DNA from: Solirubrobacterales bacterium
Lineage (GTDB): Bacteria > Actinomycetota > Thermoleophilia > Solirubrobacterales > Solirubrobacteraceae
Assembly (NCBI GenBank): GCA_003138355.1
Contig: PLFX01000016.1
Coordinates: 1-63,341 of the forward strand
DNA: 63,341 bases
Direction of reading: 5' to 3'
In this document: positions 42,147 to 49,641 of the stretch, one piece after another
How the letters are laid out: every line of letters begins with the position of its first letter
How positions within the stretch are numbered: position 1 is the first letter of the stretch
Translations under genes and position numbers: made by a program
Notes under the pieces: generated by a model
What the model saw: the letters and a program-made list of their open reading frames with translations, nothing else
Databases searched by the model: none
What the model was told of the DNA's origin: nothing

Positions 42147-42746
42147 ATGGAGCAGATCGCATCAGGGTTGTGGCACTGGAGCGCGAAGCACGAGCACACG
42201 CACGGTCAGGCCCACTCGTACTACCTCGAGCGCGAGGGAGTCCTGATCGACCCGATGACCCCGCCCGAAGGCGCCGAGTGGTTCGAGCAGCACGGCGCAC
42301 CGCAACACGTGTTGATGACCAATCGCCATCACGACCGCCACGCCTGGCGGTTGCGCGAGCGCTTCCGCTGCGAAATCCATTGCGTGCGTGGCGGCCTGCA
42401 CGAGCTCGAAGGTCGCGGCCCGGTCACGCCGTTCGACTTCGGCGACGAGCTTCCGGGCGGCGTCGTTGCCTACGAGGTGGGGGCAATCTGCCCCGACGAG
42501 ACCGCGCTCCACGTCCCTGCACATCGCGCGCTAGCCTGCGCCGACGGCGTCGTGCGCCGCAACGGCGAGCTCGGGTTCGTCCCCGACCACCTGCTCGACG
42601 AGCCCGAGCGAACGAAGGCAGGGCTGCGCGCCGCCTACGCGCGGCTCGCGGCGCAGCTCGACTTCGATCTGCTCCTACTCGCGCACGGCGAGCCGATCGT
42701 CGGCCACGCGCGCGAGGCGTTGCGAGCATTTGCGTCCGGATCCTGA
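42147..42746 (+). CDS. Metallo-beta-lactamase-fold-like hydrolase
   Basis: 199 aa. The beta-lactamase-like layout is visible: HSYYLEREGVLIDPM, then VLMTNRHHDRHAWRLRERF in the position of the zinc motif, and a final LLLLAHGEPIVGHAREAL. The canonical HxHxDH is replaced by N-R-H-H-D-R-H, seen in a subgroup of MBL-like proteins, so metal binding and activity are uncertain. GTG 42144 is an alternative start. Confidence 0.75.
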   Translation: MEQIASGLWHWSAKHEHTHGQAHSYYLEREGVLIDPMTPPEGAEWFEQHGAPQHVLMTNRHHDRHAWRLRERFRCEIHCVRGGLHELEGRGPVTPFDFGDELPGGVVAYEVGAICPDETALHVPAHRALACADGVVRRNGELGFVPDHLLDEPERTKAGLRAAYARLAAQLDFDLLLLAHGEPIVGHAREALRAFASGS

Positions 42747-42800
42747 CGCGTTGCTATCGTGGCGCCCGCTCGACGTTCGCCGGCGGGAAGGGGAGAGACG

Positions 42801-42863
42801 ATGGGAAGGCCTGCGTACCTGGTGCTGCGCGCGCACCCGCGGTGGCGCTTGAGCGCACGCTAG
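42801..42863 (+). CDS. Possible 20-aa leader peptide upstream of the SLOG-RyR gene
   Basis: ATG 42801 to TAG 42861-42863, encoding 20 residues starting MGRPAYLVLRAHP. It is preceded by GGGGAGAGACG, the best ribosome-binding tract in this 145-base gap. It ends 28 bases before GTG 42892. It could be a short translated leader or chance; no homology can be judged at this length. Confidence 0.25.
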   Translation: MGRPAYLVLRAHPRWRLSAR

Positions 42864-42891
42864 CCGCCGCCGGTGGTGCGAGCATGACGCC

Positions 42892-45800
42892 GTGAGCGCC
42901 GCCTCGCCTGCCCCGCGTGCACCGCAGTCGATGGTCAGGCGCTGGCGGCTCGGCTTGCGATGGTGGCGCCGGCACCTGCGAGTACCGCCCTGGATCGTCA
43001 TCGGCACCACGGCCATCGGCCTCGGCATCTGGGGCTTCCTGCGAGTCGAGAGCGCGCCCGGCTCGAAGCCGGTGCATCACCTCGACGTCTTCCAGAGCTT
43101 CATCTCCTCGGTCGACCTCTTCGGCCTCGGCCTCGGGCCTGCCGGCAGCCTCGGCGAGCGGGTGCCGTGGCAGCTCGTGGTCGCGATCCTGCTCGCGGGG
43201 AGTCTCACGGTCCGAGCCCTCCTCGCGCTCACGGGGAGCCGCATCCGGCGCTGGTACATCCGTAACCGCCTGCGCGGGCACGTCGTGATCTGCGGTGCCG
43301 GCGCGCTGGGTTCGCGCCTTGCATTCGAGCTCGGGCGACTCGGCGATGTCGTTCTGATCGATGTCGACCCGCACGCATCGGGGCTTGCCCCCGACCCCGC
43401 CCGTCTGGACTGGACGCTGCAGGGCGATGCGACGCTCCCCGCCACGCTGCGCGCCGCGGGGATCGAGCACGCGGCTGAGCTGATGGCGGTCACGGCCAAC
43501 GATTACGTGAACGCGCAGATCGTCACCGCGGCCGCACGGACCGCGGCGCGCGCGCGCATCCTGATCCGTCTCGAGGAGCCCGGGTTGCTGCGCTTCTTCG
43601 AGGAGCGGCTCGGAACGGCGACCCCGGAGGTCAGCCCGTTCAGCACGTATGCGGTGGCTGCTCGCGCGCTGCTGGTCGACGAGACGCCGATCGGCGACTG
43701 GCACGACGACGGCGAGCCGCTGCTGTCGCCGCGCGACGGGCGCCCGCCGCACCTCCTGCTCGCAGGCGACCATCCGCTGATCGATGCGCTGATCCTCGAG
43801 GGCCTGCGGCGCTGGCGCGCGCTCGCGCTCGAAGCCCCGAGTGATCGACTACCGCCGCTCCGCCTCAGCGTCTACGGCGCGGATGCCGTCTCGCGCGTTG
43901 AGCGGCTGCGAAACCGCTGGGCGCCCGATCCGGACCTGGTCGAGATCTACAGCCGCGACGCGCCGGCCGGGGGGGAGGGGGCCGTCGAGAGCGATGAGTG
44001 GCTGCGGCGCCTGCGCACAGGGAAGGGCAACCTCGTGTCGCATGCGCTCGTTGCTTGCGCCGATGAGCTCGCCGGCATCAGCGTTGCGCTTGCCGTGGGC
44101 CGCGCATTGGGTGAAAGCGTGCCCTTGCTGCGCGTCTCGATGAGCGCCGTGGGAAAGCTCGACGAGCGGATCCACGAGCAGACGAAGCACAGCCGCCATC
44201 GCGCGACGACGACCGGCGCCTCGCTCCCGGAGCTTGCCTGCCGCGCCGACTCGATCCGCCGCCACGCCGCCCCCTGGCAGCGCTTGCTCGATGAGCTCGT
44301 GCGCCGCGGAGCGGCGACGGACGTGGCGCGCACCGCTGTCGAGCGCGTCATCGCGATTCCCGAGCTCGATGTCCACAGCGAGCCGGCCTGGCGCTTCTCG
44401 GCGCGGGAGGTCCCGTTCCTGCGTGCGCTACTCGACGACGAGGGTGTCACGCTCGAGGCATTCGTTGCCGCGGGCCTCGCGCTCGACCTGAGCTCCGCAG
44501 ACGTGCTGAAACGCTGTGTGCTGCGCCTCTACGAGACTCCGCGCGAAGGAGATCGCCTGCTCGCAAGCGCATGGCGCACGCGCATCGCGCCGGCCGAGCT
44601 GCATGCCGGCGCGTTCGCAGCCGCGTGCGAGTTCGCGCGCGCGACACGCGACCCGGCCGACCTGGTTGCGCTCCGCGACGATCTGCAGCGCCTCGCGGCC
44701 GACACGACGCCGGCCGAGCGCATGCTCGCGCTACGCGAATACGCACTGCGCCGGGGGGAGGGCGCTGATCCGCCGGCGGACCTTCTGGCGGGGGCGAAGC
44801 CCGAGCCGCTCGACGAATTCGACCGTGTCGCGATCTTCGCGGGTGCGGCGGCGGCGAGCCATGCGCTGACCGAGGAGGCGCTGCAAACGCTGAGCTGGCT
44901 TCTCGGACCGCCCGCAGCGCGCCGCCGTCGGCCCGCGCGCGCCGGCGGCCTCGAGTCCGAACCGAGCCGCGCGCGCTACAGCCCGCGCGGCGATCACGAC
45001 AACCTGCTGCCCGACGAGGACCGTTTCCAGGCCCTGCGCGACTTCGACGGGGTCGTGCTCAGCGGCGGCACTGCAAGCGGCGTCGCCGGTATCACCGCCG
45101 CTGCGGCAAACGGCTATGGCATCCCATTAATCGGCTACGCCCCACAGGGCTCCGGGGACCGCGATCTCTACGCGAGCCTGCGGGAGACCGATGGTGCCGA
45201 GTTCAGCGAGCTCGAGCCGCTGATGATGTGGACGGACATCCTCGCGTGCGGGCTCACACCCGCACAGGTCAGCCTCGTTGCGACACCCGGCGGACCGATC
45301 ACGCGCGCAGAGATCCTGATCGCGCGCGCGCTCGGCGCAACCGTGGCCTGGCTCGATCCTGAGGGCGAGGCGCCGCTCGCGCTTGATGATGACCTCCCGG
45401 GCGGCGCCGAGAACATCATCGAGCTGCCCTCCGACGCGATGTCGGTGCGCGCGGTCATCTCGCGCACACACCTCGAGGACAGCGAGCTGCGCGACCACCT
45501 CGCGAAGCTGGCGCATGCGCAGTACCGCAGCCAGCAGCCGCCGGAGCGCCTCGAGCGCGACCCCGCGTGCGCTCCGTGGGATCGTCTGCTTCCGGTCTTC
45601 CGCGCCTCGAACCGCGCGCAGGCCGACGACATCCCGAACAAGCTCGCGATGCTCGGCTTGCGCGTCGAGCGCCTCGACGCCGGTGGGCGTCCGCTGCGGC
45701 TCAACGAGCGCCAGATCCAGCAGCTCGCCGAGATGGAGCACGGGCGCTACGTTTTCGACCGCCTCGAGGCCGGCTGGCGCCATGGCGATCGCGACGCGAA

Positions 45801-45969
45801 TCGCGGGCGCTCACCGTACTTTGTGCCCTGGAGCGAGCTGACCGAAGCCGAGCGCTACTGGGACGTCAGCGCCGTCGAGACGATCGCCGGCGCGCTCCAG
45901 TCCTTCGGCTACGGCGTGACCGAGCTCGAGCCCGAGCAGCCGCCCGCGCGCAGGCGGGGGAGCGGCTAG
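42892..45969 (+). CDS. Channel-like TM + TrkA/RCK + SLOG-like + RyR domain fusion protein
   Basis: 1025 aa. Two TM segments (about 34-50 and 93-113) bracket a pore-loop-like SFISSVDLFGLGLG, where K+ channels have TVGYG. TrkA-N/RCK Rossmann domain from residue 129 (HVVICGAGALGSRLAFELG, then LIDVDP). A second Rossmann-like part around 260-420, then a helical region. SLOG-like nucleotide-binding domain near 715-830 (VVLSGGTASGVAG at 721-733, VATPGGPITRAEI). C-terminal RyR domain about 920-1005 (EHGRYVFDRLEAGWRHGDRD, PYFVPWSELTEAER). Predicted: a membrane channel gated by a nucleotide-derived ligand. Followed after nine bases by a gene running into a TIR half-domain. Confidence 0.8.
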   Translation: MSAASPAPRAPQSMVRRWRLGLRWWRRHLRVPPWIVIGTTAIGLGIWGFLRVESAPGSKPVHHLDVFQSFISSVDLFGLGLGPAGSLGERVPWQLVVAILLAGSLTVRALLALTGSRIRRWYIRNRLRGHVVICGAGALGSRLAFELGRLGDVVLIDVDPHASGLAPDPARLDWTLQGDATLPATLRAAGIEHAAELMAVTANDYVNAQIVTAAARTAARARILIRLEEPGLLRFFEERLGTATPEVSPFSTYAVAARALLVDETPIGDWHDDGEPLLSPRDGRPPHLLLAGDHPLIDALILEGLRRWRALALEAPSDRLPPLRLSVYGADAVSRVERLRNRWAPDPDLVEIYSRDAPAGGEGAVESDEWLRRLRTGKGNLVSHALVACADELAGISVALAVGRALGESVPLLRVSMSAVGKLDERIHEQTKHSRHRATTTGASLPELACRADSIRRHAAPWQRLLDELVRRGAATDVARTAVERVIAIPELDVHSEPAWRFSAREVPFLRALLDDEGVTLEAFVAAGLALDLSSADVLKRCVLRLYETPREGDRLLASAWRTRIAPAELHAGAFAAACEFARATRDPADLVALRDDLQRLAADTTPAERMLALREYALRRGEGADPPADLLAGAKPEPLDEFDRVAIFAGAAAASHALTEEALQTLSWLLGPPAARRRRPARAGGLESEPSRARYSPRGDHDNLLPDEDRFQALRDFDGVVLSGGTASGVAGITAAAANGYGIPLIGYAPQGSGDRDLYASLRETDGAEFSELEPLMMWTDILACGLTPAQVSLVATPGGPITRAEILIARALGATVAWLDPEGEAPLALDDDLPGGAENIIELPSDAMSVRAVISRTHLEDSELRDHLAKLAHAQYRSQQPPERLERDPACAPWDRLLPVFRASNRAQADDIPNKLAMLGLRVERLDAGGRPLRLNERQIQQLAEMEHGRYVFDRLEAGWRHGDRDANRGRSPYFVPWSELTEAERYWDVSAVETIAGALQSFGYGVTELEPEQPPARRRGSG

Positions 45970-45978
45970 CCTCAGCGG

Positions 45979-47112
45979 ATGCCAGACGAGCGCTCCGCGG
46001 CGCGGCTCTCGCCCGAGGCGACCTACCGGGCGACCGGGCGCTACGTCTACGAGTTCTCGCAGCTCGTCGCGCACATGCGCGACGCGATGACCCGCCATCT
46101 CGACCGCTCGAACGGCGGTGTCGCGGCGATCGCGTTCGCGGAAGCGCAGCCGCGCCAGATCGCGAACGCCTTCTTCACGATGTGCCGCACGGTCACGCAC
46201 CTCGACCCGGCCGAGGAGAAGACCGGCGCGCGCATCGGCTCGCGCGTGGGGGAGGCGATCGAGATGCGCGAGAACGTCGCGGCCAGCGACTGGTGGGTGG
46301 GCGCAAGCAGCCTCGGCGCCGAAGCCGTTAAGCGCAGCGCCACGGACCTCGACCGCCGCTCCGAGTCGCTCGCCGAGCTGACGAACCTCGTCGCCGAATA
46401 CGGCGCTCTGTGCCTGCACCTCCCTCCCTACGAGCGCGGCGAGCACCGCGTCGGCGACTACCTCGTGATGCGCGCCGGCGAAGCCGTGCGCGAGGGGCCT
46501 AACGCGCTCGCCGCGCCGCACGTCTTCTACACCCCGGCGCCGCAAGCCGAGGTGGGGGAGGCGCCAGCCGGCCGTCGAGGCGCAGGTCGAGGTCGAGGTC
46601 GAGGTGGCGCCGCCTGCACCCGAATTGCCAACGACCGTGACTTCTGCAGCGAGCGTCGTGCTCGTCGTGATCGGCCCGCAATGGGCGGATGCGCGCGACC
46701 GCAACGGCGCGCTGCGCCTGAACGATCCCGCGGATTGGGTGCGCCTCGAGGTCGAGGCAGCGCTTGCGAGCGCGGACGCGCAGGTCGTGCCGGTGCTGGT
46801 CGATGGTGCCGCGATGCCCGCCGCCGCGGCGCTCCCGCAGTCGCTTCGCGCCCTCAGCGAGCACCAGGCGTTCGCGCTCTCGGTGGAGCGCTGGAGCGTC
46901 GACCTCGAGGCCTTGATCGAGTCGATCCACAGCGGGCGCATCCGCGACTTCCTGCGCAAGCAGCGCGCGCTGGGCGCCAGCGTCGCCGCCGACGCCTAGT
47001 GCACGCGAGCTGTAGGGGCCGCGAGGGGGAGAAGCCGCCTAGCCGCCACTGCCCGAGAAGCGCAGCGCGGCGAGCGCGTCCGACAGCTCGTGAACCGCCT
47101 GCGCGAGCGTGA
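45979..47112 (+). CDS. Helical protein with apparent frameshift before a TIR-like C terminus
   Basis: This frame is open for 377 aa, but only the first ~191 residues look coding. They are helical (YRATGRYVYEFSQLVAHMRDAMTRHL, FFTMCRTVTHLDP, ENVAASDWWVGASS) and belong to no family I recognise. From about 46555 the frame turns into Arg/Gly-rich low complexity, while the +1 frame becomes a Glu/Val linker leading into a TIR-like segment. The switch falls at a run of five G (46554-46558). Real fusion with +1 shift, sequencing error, or pseudogene are all possible. TAGCCT lies six bases before ATG 45979 but shares TAG with the preceding stop. Confidence 0.6.
   Translation: MPDERSAARLSPEATYRATGRYVYEFSQLVAHMRDAMTRHLDRSNGGVAAIAFAEAQPRQIANAFFTMCRTVTHLDPAEEKTGARIGSRVGEAIEMRENVAASDWWVGASSLGAEAVKRSATDLDRRSESLAELTNLVAEYGALCLHLPPYERGEHRVGDYLVMRAGEAVREGPNALAAPHVFYTPAPQAEVGEAPAGRRGAGRGRGRGGAACTRIANDRDFCSERRARRDRPAMGGCARPQRRAAPERSRGLGAPRGRGSACERGRAGRAGAGRWCRDARRRGAPAVASRPQRAPGVRALGGALERRPRGLDRVDPQRAHPRLPAQAARAGRQRRRRRLVHASCRGREGEKPPSRHCPRSAARRARPTAREPPARA
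46604..46999 (+). CDS. C-terminal half of a TIR-like domain (shifted frame)
   Basis: 131 aa if started at GTG 46604; the same frame extends upstream into a VEAQVEVEVEVEV linker. It matches the second half of bacterial TIR domains: VVLVVIGPQWADARD, DPADWVRLEVEAALA (WVxxE carries the catalytic NADase Glu), VVPVLVDGAAMP, FALSVERWSVDLEALI. The first half (FISY strand, Asp-rich loop) is missing in all frames upstream. GAGG repeats before 46604 could act as RBS. Probably the C-terminal domain of the preceding gene product. Confidence 0.65.
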   Translation: MAPPAPELPTTVTSAASVVLVVIGPQWADARDRNGALRLNDPADWVRLEVEAALASADAQVVPVLVDGAAMPAAAALPQSLRALSEHQAFALSVERWSVDLEALIESIHSGRIRDFLRKQRALGASVAADA

Positions 47113-47224
47113 GTGCGGACTCCGCCGAGTCCGCGGTCGCGATGCGGTCGGTGCACTCCTTGATCGTCGCGAGGATCGCGTCCGCGACCTGGGTGCCGCT
47201 GATTGGTTTCGGTGCGGTGGGCAT
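47039..47224 (-). CDS. Small soluble helical protein, function unknown
   Basis: 61 aa from ATG 47224 with GGGAG upstream; the open frame to 47311 is less likely. Two predicted helices: SGTQVADAILATIKECTDRI and SALTLAQAVHELSDALAALRF. One Cys, no motif. It stands between the TIR-like gene (convergent, 39 bases apart) and the vapBC region. Confidence 0.55.
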   Translation of the reverse strand: MPTAPKPISGTQVADAILATIKECTDRIATADSAESALTLAQAVHELSDALAALRFSGSGG

Positions 47225-47605
47225 GGGTGGGGCTCCCTCGATCGAGCGCTTGACCGTCAGGCCGGCTGTGCCCGGAACACTTGCCGGCCCTCCGTCAGGC
47301 CTCGATCTCAACTGGCCCTTGAGCCAGCAGGATCGCCGACACGCTAACGACTGCGCGCCATCGGCGCTTGCCGCCGTGGCGTTTTGCGCAGGCTGAGCGG
47401 CATCTAGGGCGGCGGGCCTACTCGCGGTGGAGCGAGAGCGCGAGGCTGGGAACGACGAAGGACAGGAGGAAGACCGGCGAGATCATTTTGCCGCCGTCAA
47501 TGCTCGATAACCTAGCTTATGTTGACCGGAGCTTTGAGCGGCCACTGAGTCCGTGTTGGCTGCCCGCTGGCGGCCTTGGGATATCTTGGATATACTGAGC
47601 GCGTC
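47225..47605. other. Gene-poor intergenic stretch upstream of vapB
   Basis: 381 bases without a convincing gene. The GC content drops locally at 47488-47526 (ATAACCTAGCTTAT palindrome at 47506-47519) and at 47580-47596. There is one small stem (CTGGC/GCCAG near 47309). A 76-residue open frame at 47368-47598 has no coding character. I see no RNA gene. Confidence 0.5.
47579..47596 (+). promoter_or_regulatory. vapBC promoter/operator
   Basis: Direct repeat GGATAT (47579-47584 and 47588-47593) overlapping palindrome GATATC (47580-47585) and -10 box TATACT (47591-47596), nine bases before ATG 47606. Such an overlap is what autoregulation by an antitoxin would use. Confidence 0.5.
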
Positions 47606-47851
47606 ATGAGCAAGGTTCTGGTCTCCTTCAACGACGCACTGCTGCGACGCATCGACCGCGCCGCGAGCTCCCACGGGCTGACGCGCAGCGCCTACCTCGC
47701 GCAGCTCGCCGAACGTGACGCGGCGGGAGCGACGGGGCCCGGACGAACGCCTGCGGTGCAGGCCGCTTTGCGCGAGCTAGACCGATTGTTCGCTGACGCC
47801 CCACCGGGCGAGTCCACAGCCGCGATCCGCGCCGGACGCGACGCGCCGTGA
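47606..47851 (+). CDS. Ribbon-helix-helix antitoxin (VapB-like)
   Basis: 81 aa. N-terminal RHH DNA-binding part: KVLVSFNDALLRRIDRAASSHGLTRSAYLAQLAER (about 3-37); the C-terminal tail (AIRAGRDAP, LDRLFADAP) would bind and block the toxin. ATG 47606 gives the RHH strand directly at the N terminus. The stop overlaps the toxin start (GTGA), the usual antitoxin-toxin coupling. Confidence 0.85.
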   Translation: MSKVLVSFNDALLRRIDRAASSHGLTRSAYLAQLAERDAAGATGPGRTPAVQAALRELDRLFADAPPGESTAAIRAGRDAP

Positions 47852-48249
47852 ACCAGGCGGTACTCGACGCCTCCGTCGTTCTAAAGTGGTTCCACTCAGA
47901 AGGCGAGGGGCACGTTGAAGCCGCCCGCCAACTTCGAGCGCAGTTCGAGGCCGGCGAGCTACGCGCGCTCGCGCCGGCGCTACTGTGGCTCGAGCTGCTG
48001 AACGTGGCTGCCAGGCGCTGGGGCTGGCCGCAATCCCAGCTCGAGCAGCTCGCCGTCACGCTCGAACAGCTCGGCTTTGAGGTGCTCGAGCCGGAGCTGG
48101 CCCGCGTGGCCAGGTGGGCTGCCAACGGGCTGACCGCCTACGACGCCGCGTACGTTGCCGTCGCCGAGCACGCCGGCGCACAGCTCATCACCGACGACGA
48201 GCAGATCGTCGCCATTGCCCCGGGAGTGGCAACCGCGCTCAGCGATTGA
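47848..48249 (+). CDS. PIN-domain toxin (VapC-like ribonuclease)
   Basis: 133 aa. PIN active-site acids: Asp in AVLDASVVLKWF, Glu in LLWLELLNVAARR, Asp in GLTAYDAAYVAVAE and Asp-Asp in LITDDEQI. VapC toxins cut tRNA or rRNA loops and stop translation. GTG start overlaps the antitoxin stop. Complete and likely active. Confidence 0.9.
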   Translation: MNQAVLDASVVLKWFHSEGEGHVEAARQLRAQFEAGELRALAPALLWLELLNVAARRWGWPQSQLEQLAVTLEQLGFEVLEPELARVARWAANGLTAYDAAYVAVAEHAGAQLITDDEQIVAIAPGVATALSD

Positions 48250-48271
48250 TCGAGGCTCGTAACGGAGGCTG

Positions 48272-48739
48272 CTAGCGCTCCTGCTGCCAGCTCGCTGGGC
48301 CCGTGGCCAGCTTGAGTTTCTCGACTTGCACCGGTCCGTGCGCTGGTGTAAACGTGACGGTCATCCGCGTGAAGAGCCCTTTGCGCACGCGCGAGGCCGT
48401 GACCGTCATCGGAGTCTTGGTCGTCGTTCCCATGTTCGATACGACGGCCACGCCGGAGGCACTCGCGCTCGTCGCGTTCCACGACCGCCAGGAGAGCATC
48501 GTCAGGTTGCCGCCCTCGTAATCGCCGAGCACGACGAGGCTTGGGCGCAGCTTGTAGACGCCTGAACACGTATTCCCGGTGCAGCGGACGTTGGCGAGCA
48601 GTCGTGGCAGGCGGCCCGCCGATGACCCCACCGCAACGCCCGCGGCCAAGGCAAGCGCCATGCCGGCGACAGCCAGGCCGCGCGCAACGCTTCCCCATTT
48701 CCCCCACTGCTTCCGTCCGCTCGTTCTTATGTCAACCAT
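48272..48739 (-). CDS. Exported protein, function unknown
   Basis: 155 aa. Basic N terminus, then a signal or anchor (GLAVAGMALALAAGVAVG), then a beta-rich exported domain. Two Cys close together (VRCTGNTCSGVY) could form a disulfide. RVRKGLFTRMTVTFTP and VQVEKLKLATGP alternate in a beta pattern. No family recognised. GAGGCGGGG precedes ATG 48739. Confidence 0.6.
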   Translation of the reverse strand: MVDIRTSGRKQWGKWGSVARGLAVAGMALALAAGVAVGSSAGRLPRLLANVRCTGNTCSGVYKLRPSLVVLGDYEGGNLTMLSWRSWNATSASASGVAVVSNMGTTTKTPMTVTASRVRKGLFTRMTVTFTPAHGPVQVEKLKLATGPASWQQER

Positions 48740-48875
48740 CCCCGCCTCGCCGCTCTCAATACCGATGATTATCCGCGCTCATCCAAGCGATCTGACTGTT
48801 ATGTCGGACAGTGGGTAATCCCTGCAGAAGCGGCTGCCAACCCCTGTGGGAGCACTTGGGCTCGACCAATTGCGG

Positions 48876-48881
48876 TAGCCT
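48876..48881 (+). promoter_or_regulatory. Putative -10 element (TAGCCT) for the 67-aa membrane protein
   Basis: TAGCCT lies eight bases before ATG 48890 with no RBS. It supports the reality of that small gene. Confidence 0.4.
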
Positions 48882-48889
48882 GCGCGCCC

Positions 48890-49093
48890 ATGATCCTCAG
48901 ACGTCGAAACCTGCTGGGGCTCTTGGTCGTTGAGGTGGTGCTCTTCGTGCTCGCGGGCGTTACGTCTAAGAACAGCAAGCATCCCGGCACATTGAGCAAC
49001 GTCTTCTGGGACGTGTTCCTTGTCGGCGTTGTGCTTTTGATCGTGCTCGTTATCGGCACCGTCATTCAGTCGCGGCGGTCCCGCGCGCGCTGA
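48890..49093 (+). CDS. Small two-TM membrane protein
   Basis: 67 aa. Two hydrophobic segments (LLGLLVVEVVLFVLAGV and VFWDVFLVGVVLLIVLVIG) separated by a short polar loop (TSKNSKHPGTLSN), with a basic N terminus and C terminus. It looks like a tail-anchored or hairpin protein inside the membrane. No family; supported by the TAGCCT box and clean hydrophobic pattern. Confidence 0.6.
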   Translation: MILRRRNLLGLLVVEVVLFVLAGVTSKNSKHPGTLSNVFWDVFLVGVVLLIVLVIGTVIQSRRSRAR

Positions 49094-49128
49094 CCTCGGC
49101 GTCACGGCGCGACGACCGGCCCGAAGCC

Positions 49129-49641
49129 TCAACCGCCCTTTCGGGCCCTGACGAACACATACGCCCCGCCCCACGCGGTCTCGACGCGTAGATCGCTGAA
49201 GCCTGCCGTGCGCAGCCCGTGAGTGAACCAGGCGGGGCCGCGGAAGCCGACGTGGCTTTTCTGCACAACGCGGAGGATGAAGTCGAGGACGAAGACGGCG
49301 GGATGACGGCGATTGGCATCCGCGGTGACCACGCGGCCCCCCAGTGCGAGCACGCGGCCGAGCTCGCCAAGCACCGTCCGTTGCCGCGGGAAGTGATGGA
49401 AGGCCGTGGTGCAGAGCGCCGCCGTGAAGGCCCCGGCCACGAACGGCAGCGGCGCACTCGTGTCGCCCTCTACGAACTCGACGTTCGCGAGCCCCGCCGA
49501 CCGGTCGCGGGCCTGGGCGATCATGCCGCTTGACAGGTCGAGCCCGACCGCCCGGCGGACGACCTTTGCTGCTTCACGCACGGCCACGCCCGTGCCGCAG
49601 CCGAGGTCGAGCAGCGTGTCCTCGGGACCCAGCTCGAGCAT
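49129..49641 (-). pseudogene. Class I SAM-dependent methyltransferase, N terminus lacking a start codon
   Basis: From ATG 49641 the frame gives 170 aa: TLLDLGCGTGVAVREAA (SAM-binding motif I), GLDLSSGMIAQAR, FVEGDTSAPLPF, CTTAFHHFPRQ, and a membrane-friendly C-terminal part. Upstream the same frame still reads like the family N terminus (TQFDRCSSSYEQG, RFQEIQGRALS) for about 30 residues, but no ATG, GTG or TTG is found there. So either the gene is 5'-truncated, or it uses an unusual start. Substrate unknown. Confidence 0.6.

Noticed and set aside
45967-45972. TAGCCT before ATG 45979 and TAGCGT (2915-2920) before cdsA as -10 boxes
   Set aside because: In both cases TAG is the stop codon of the preceding gene, so they are not counted among the promoter evidence.
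46577-46606. GAGGTC tandem repeats as a functional DNA repeat
   Set aside because: Better explained as the Glu-Val linker codons in the shifted frame before the TIR-like domain.
46560-47112. C-terminal 185 residues of the frame from 45979
   Set aside because: Arg/Gly/Ala-rich low complexity; the +1 frame holds the TIR-like motifs, so this part is not believed to be translated as a domain.
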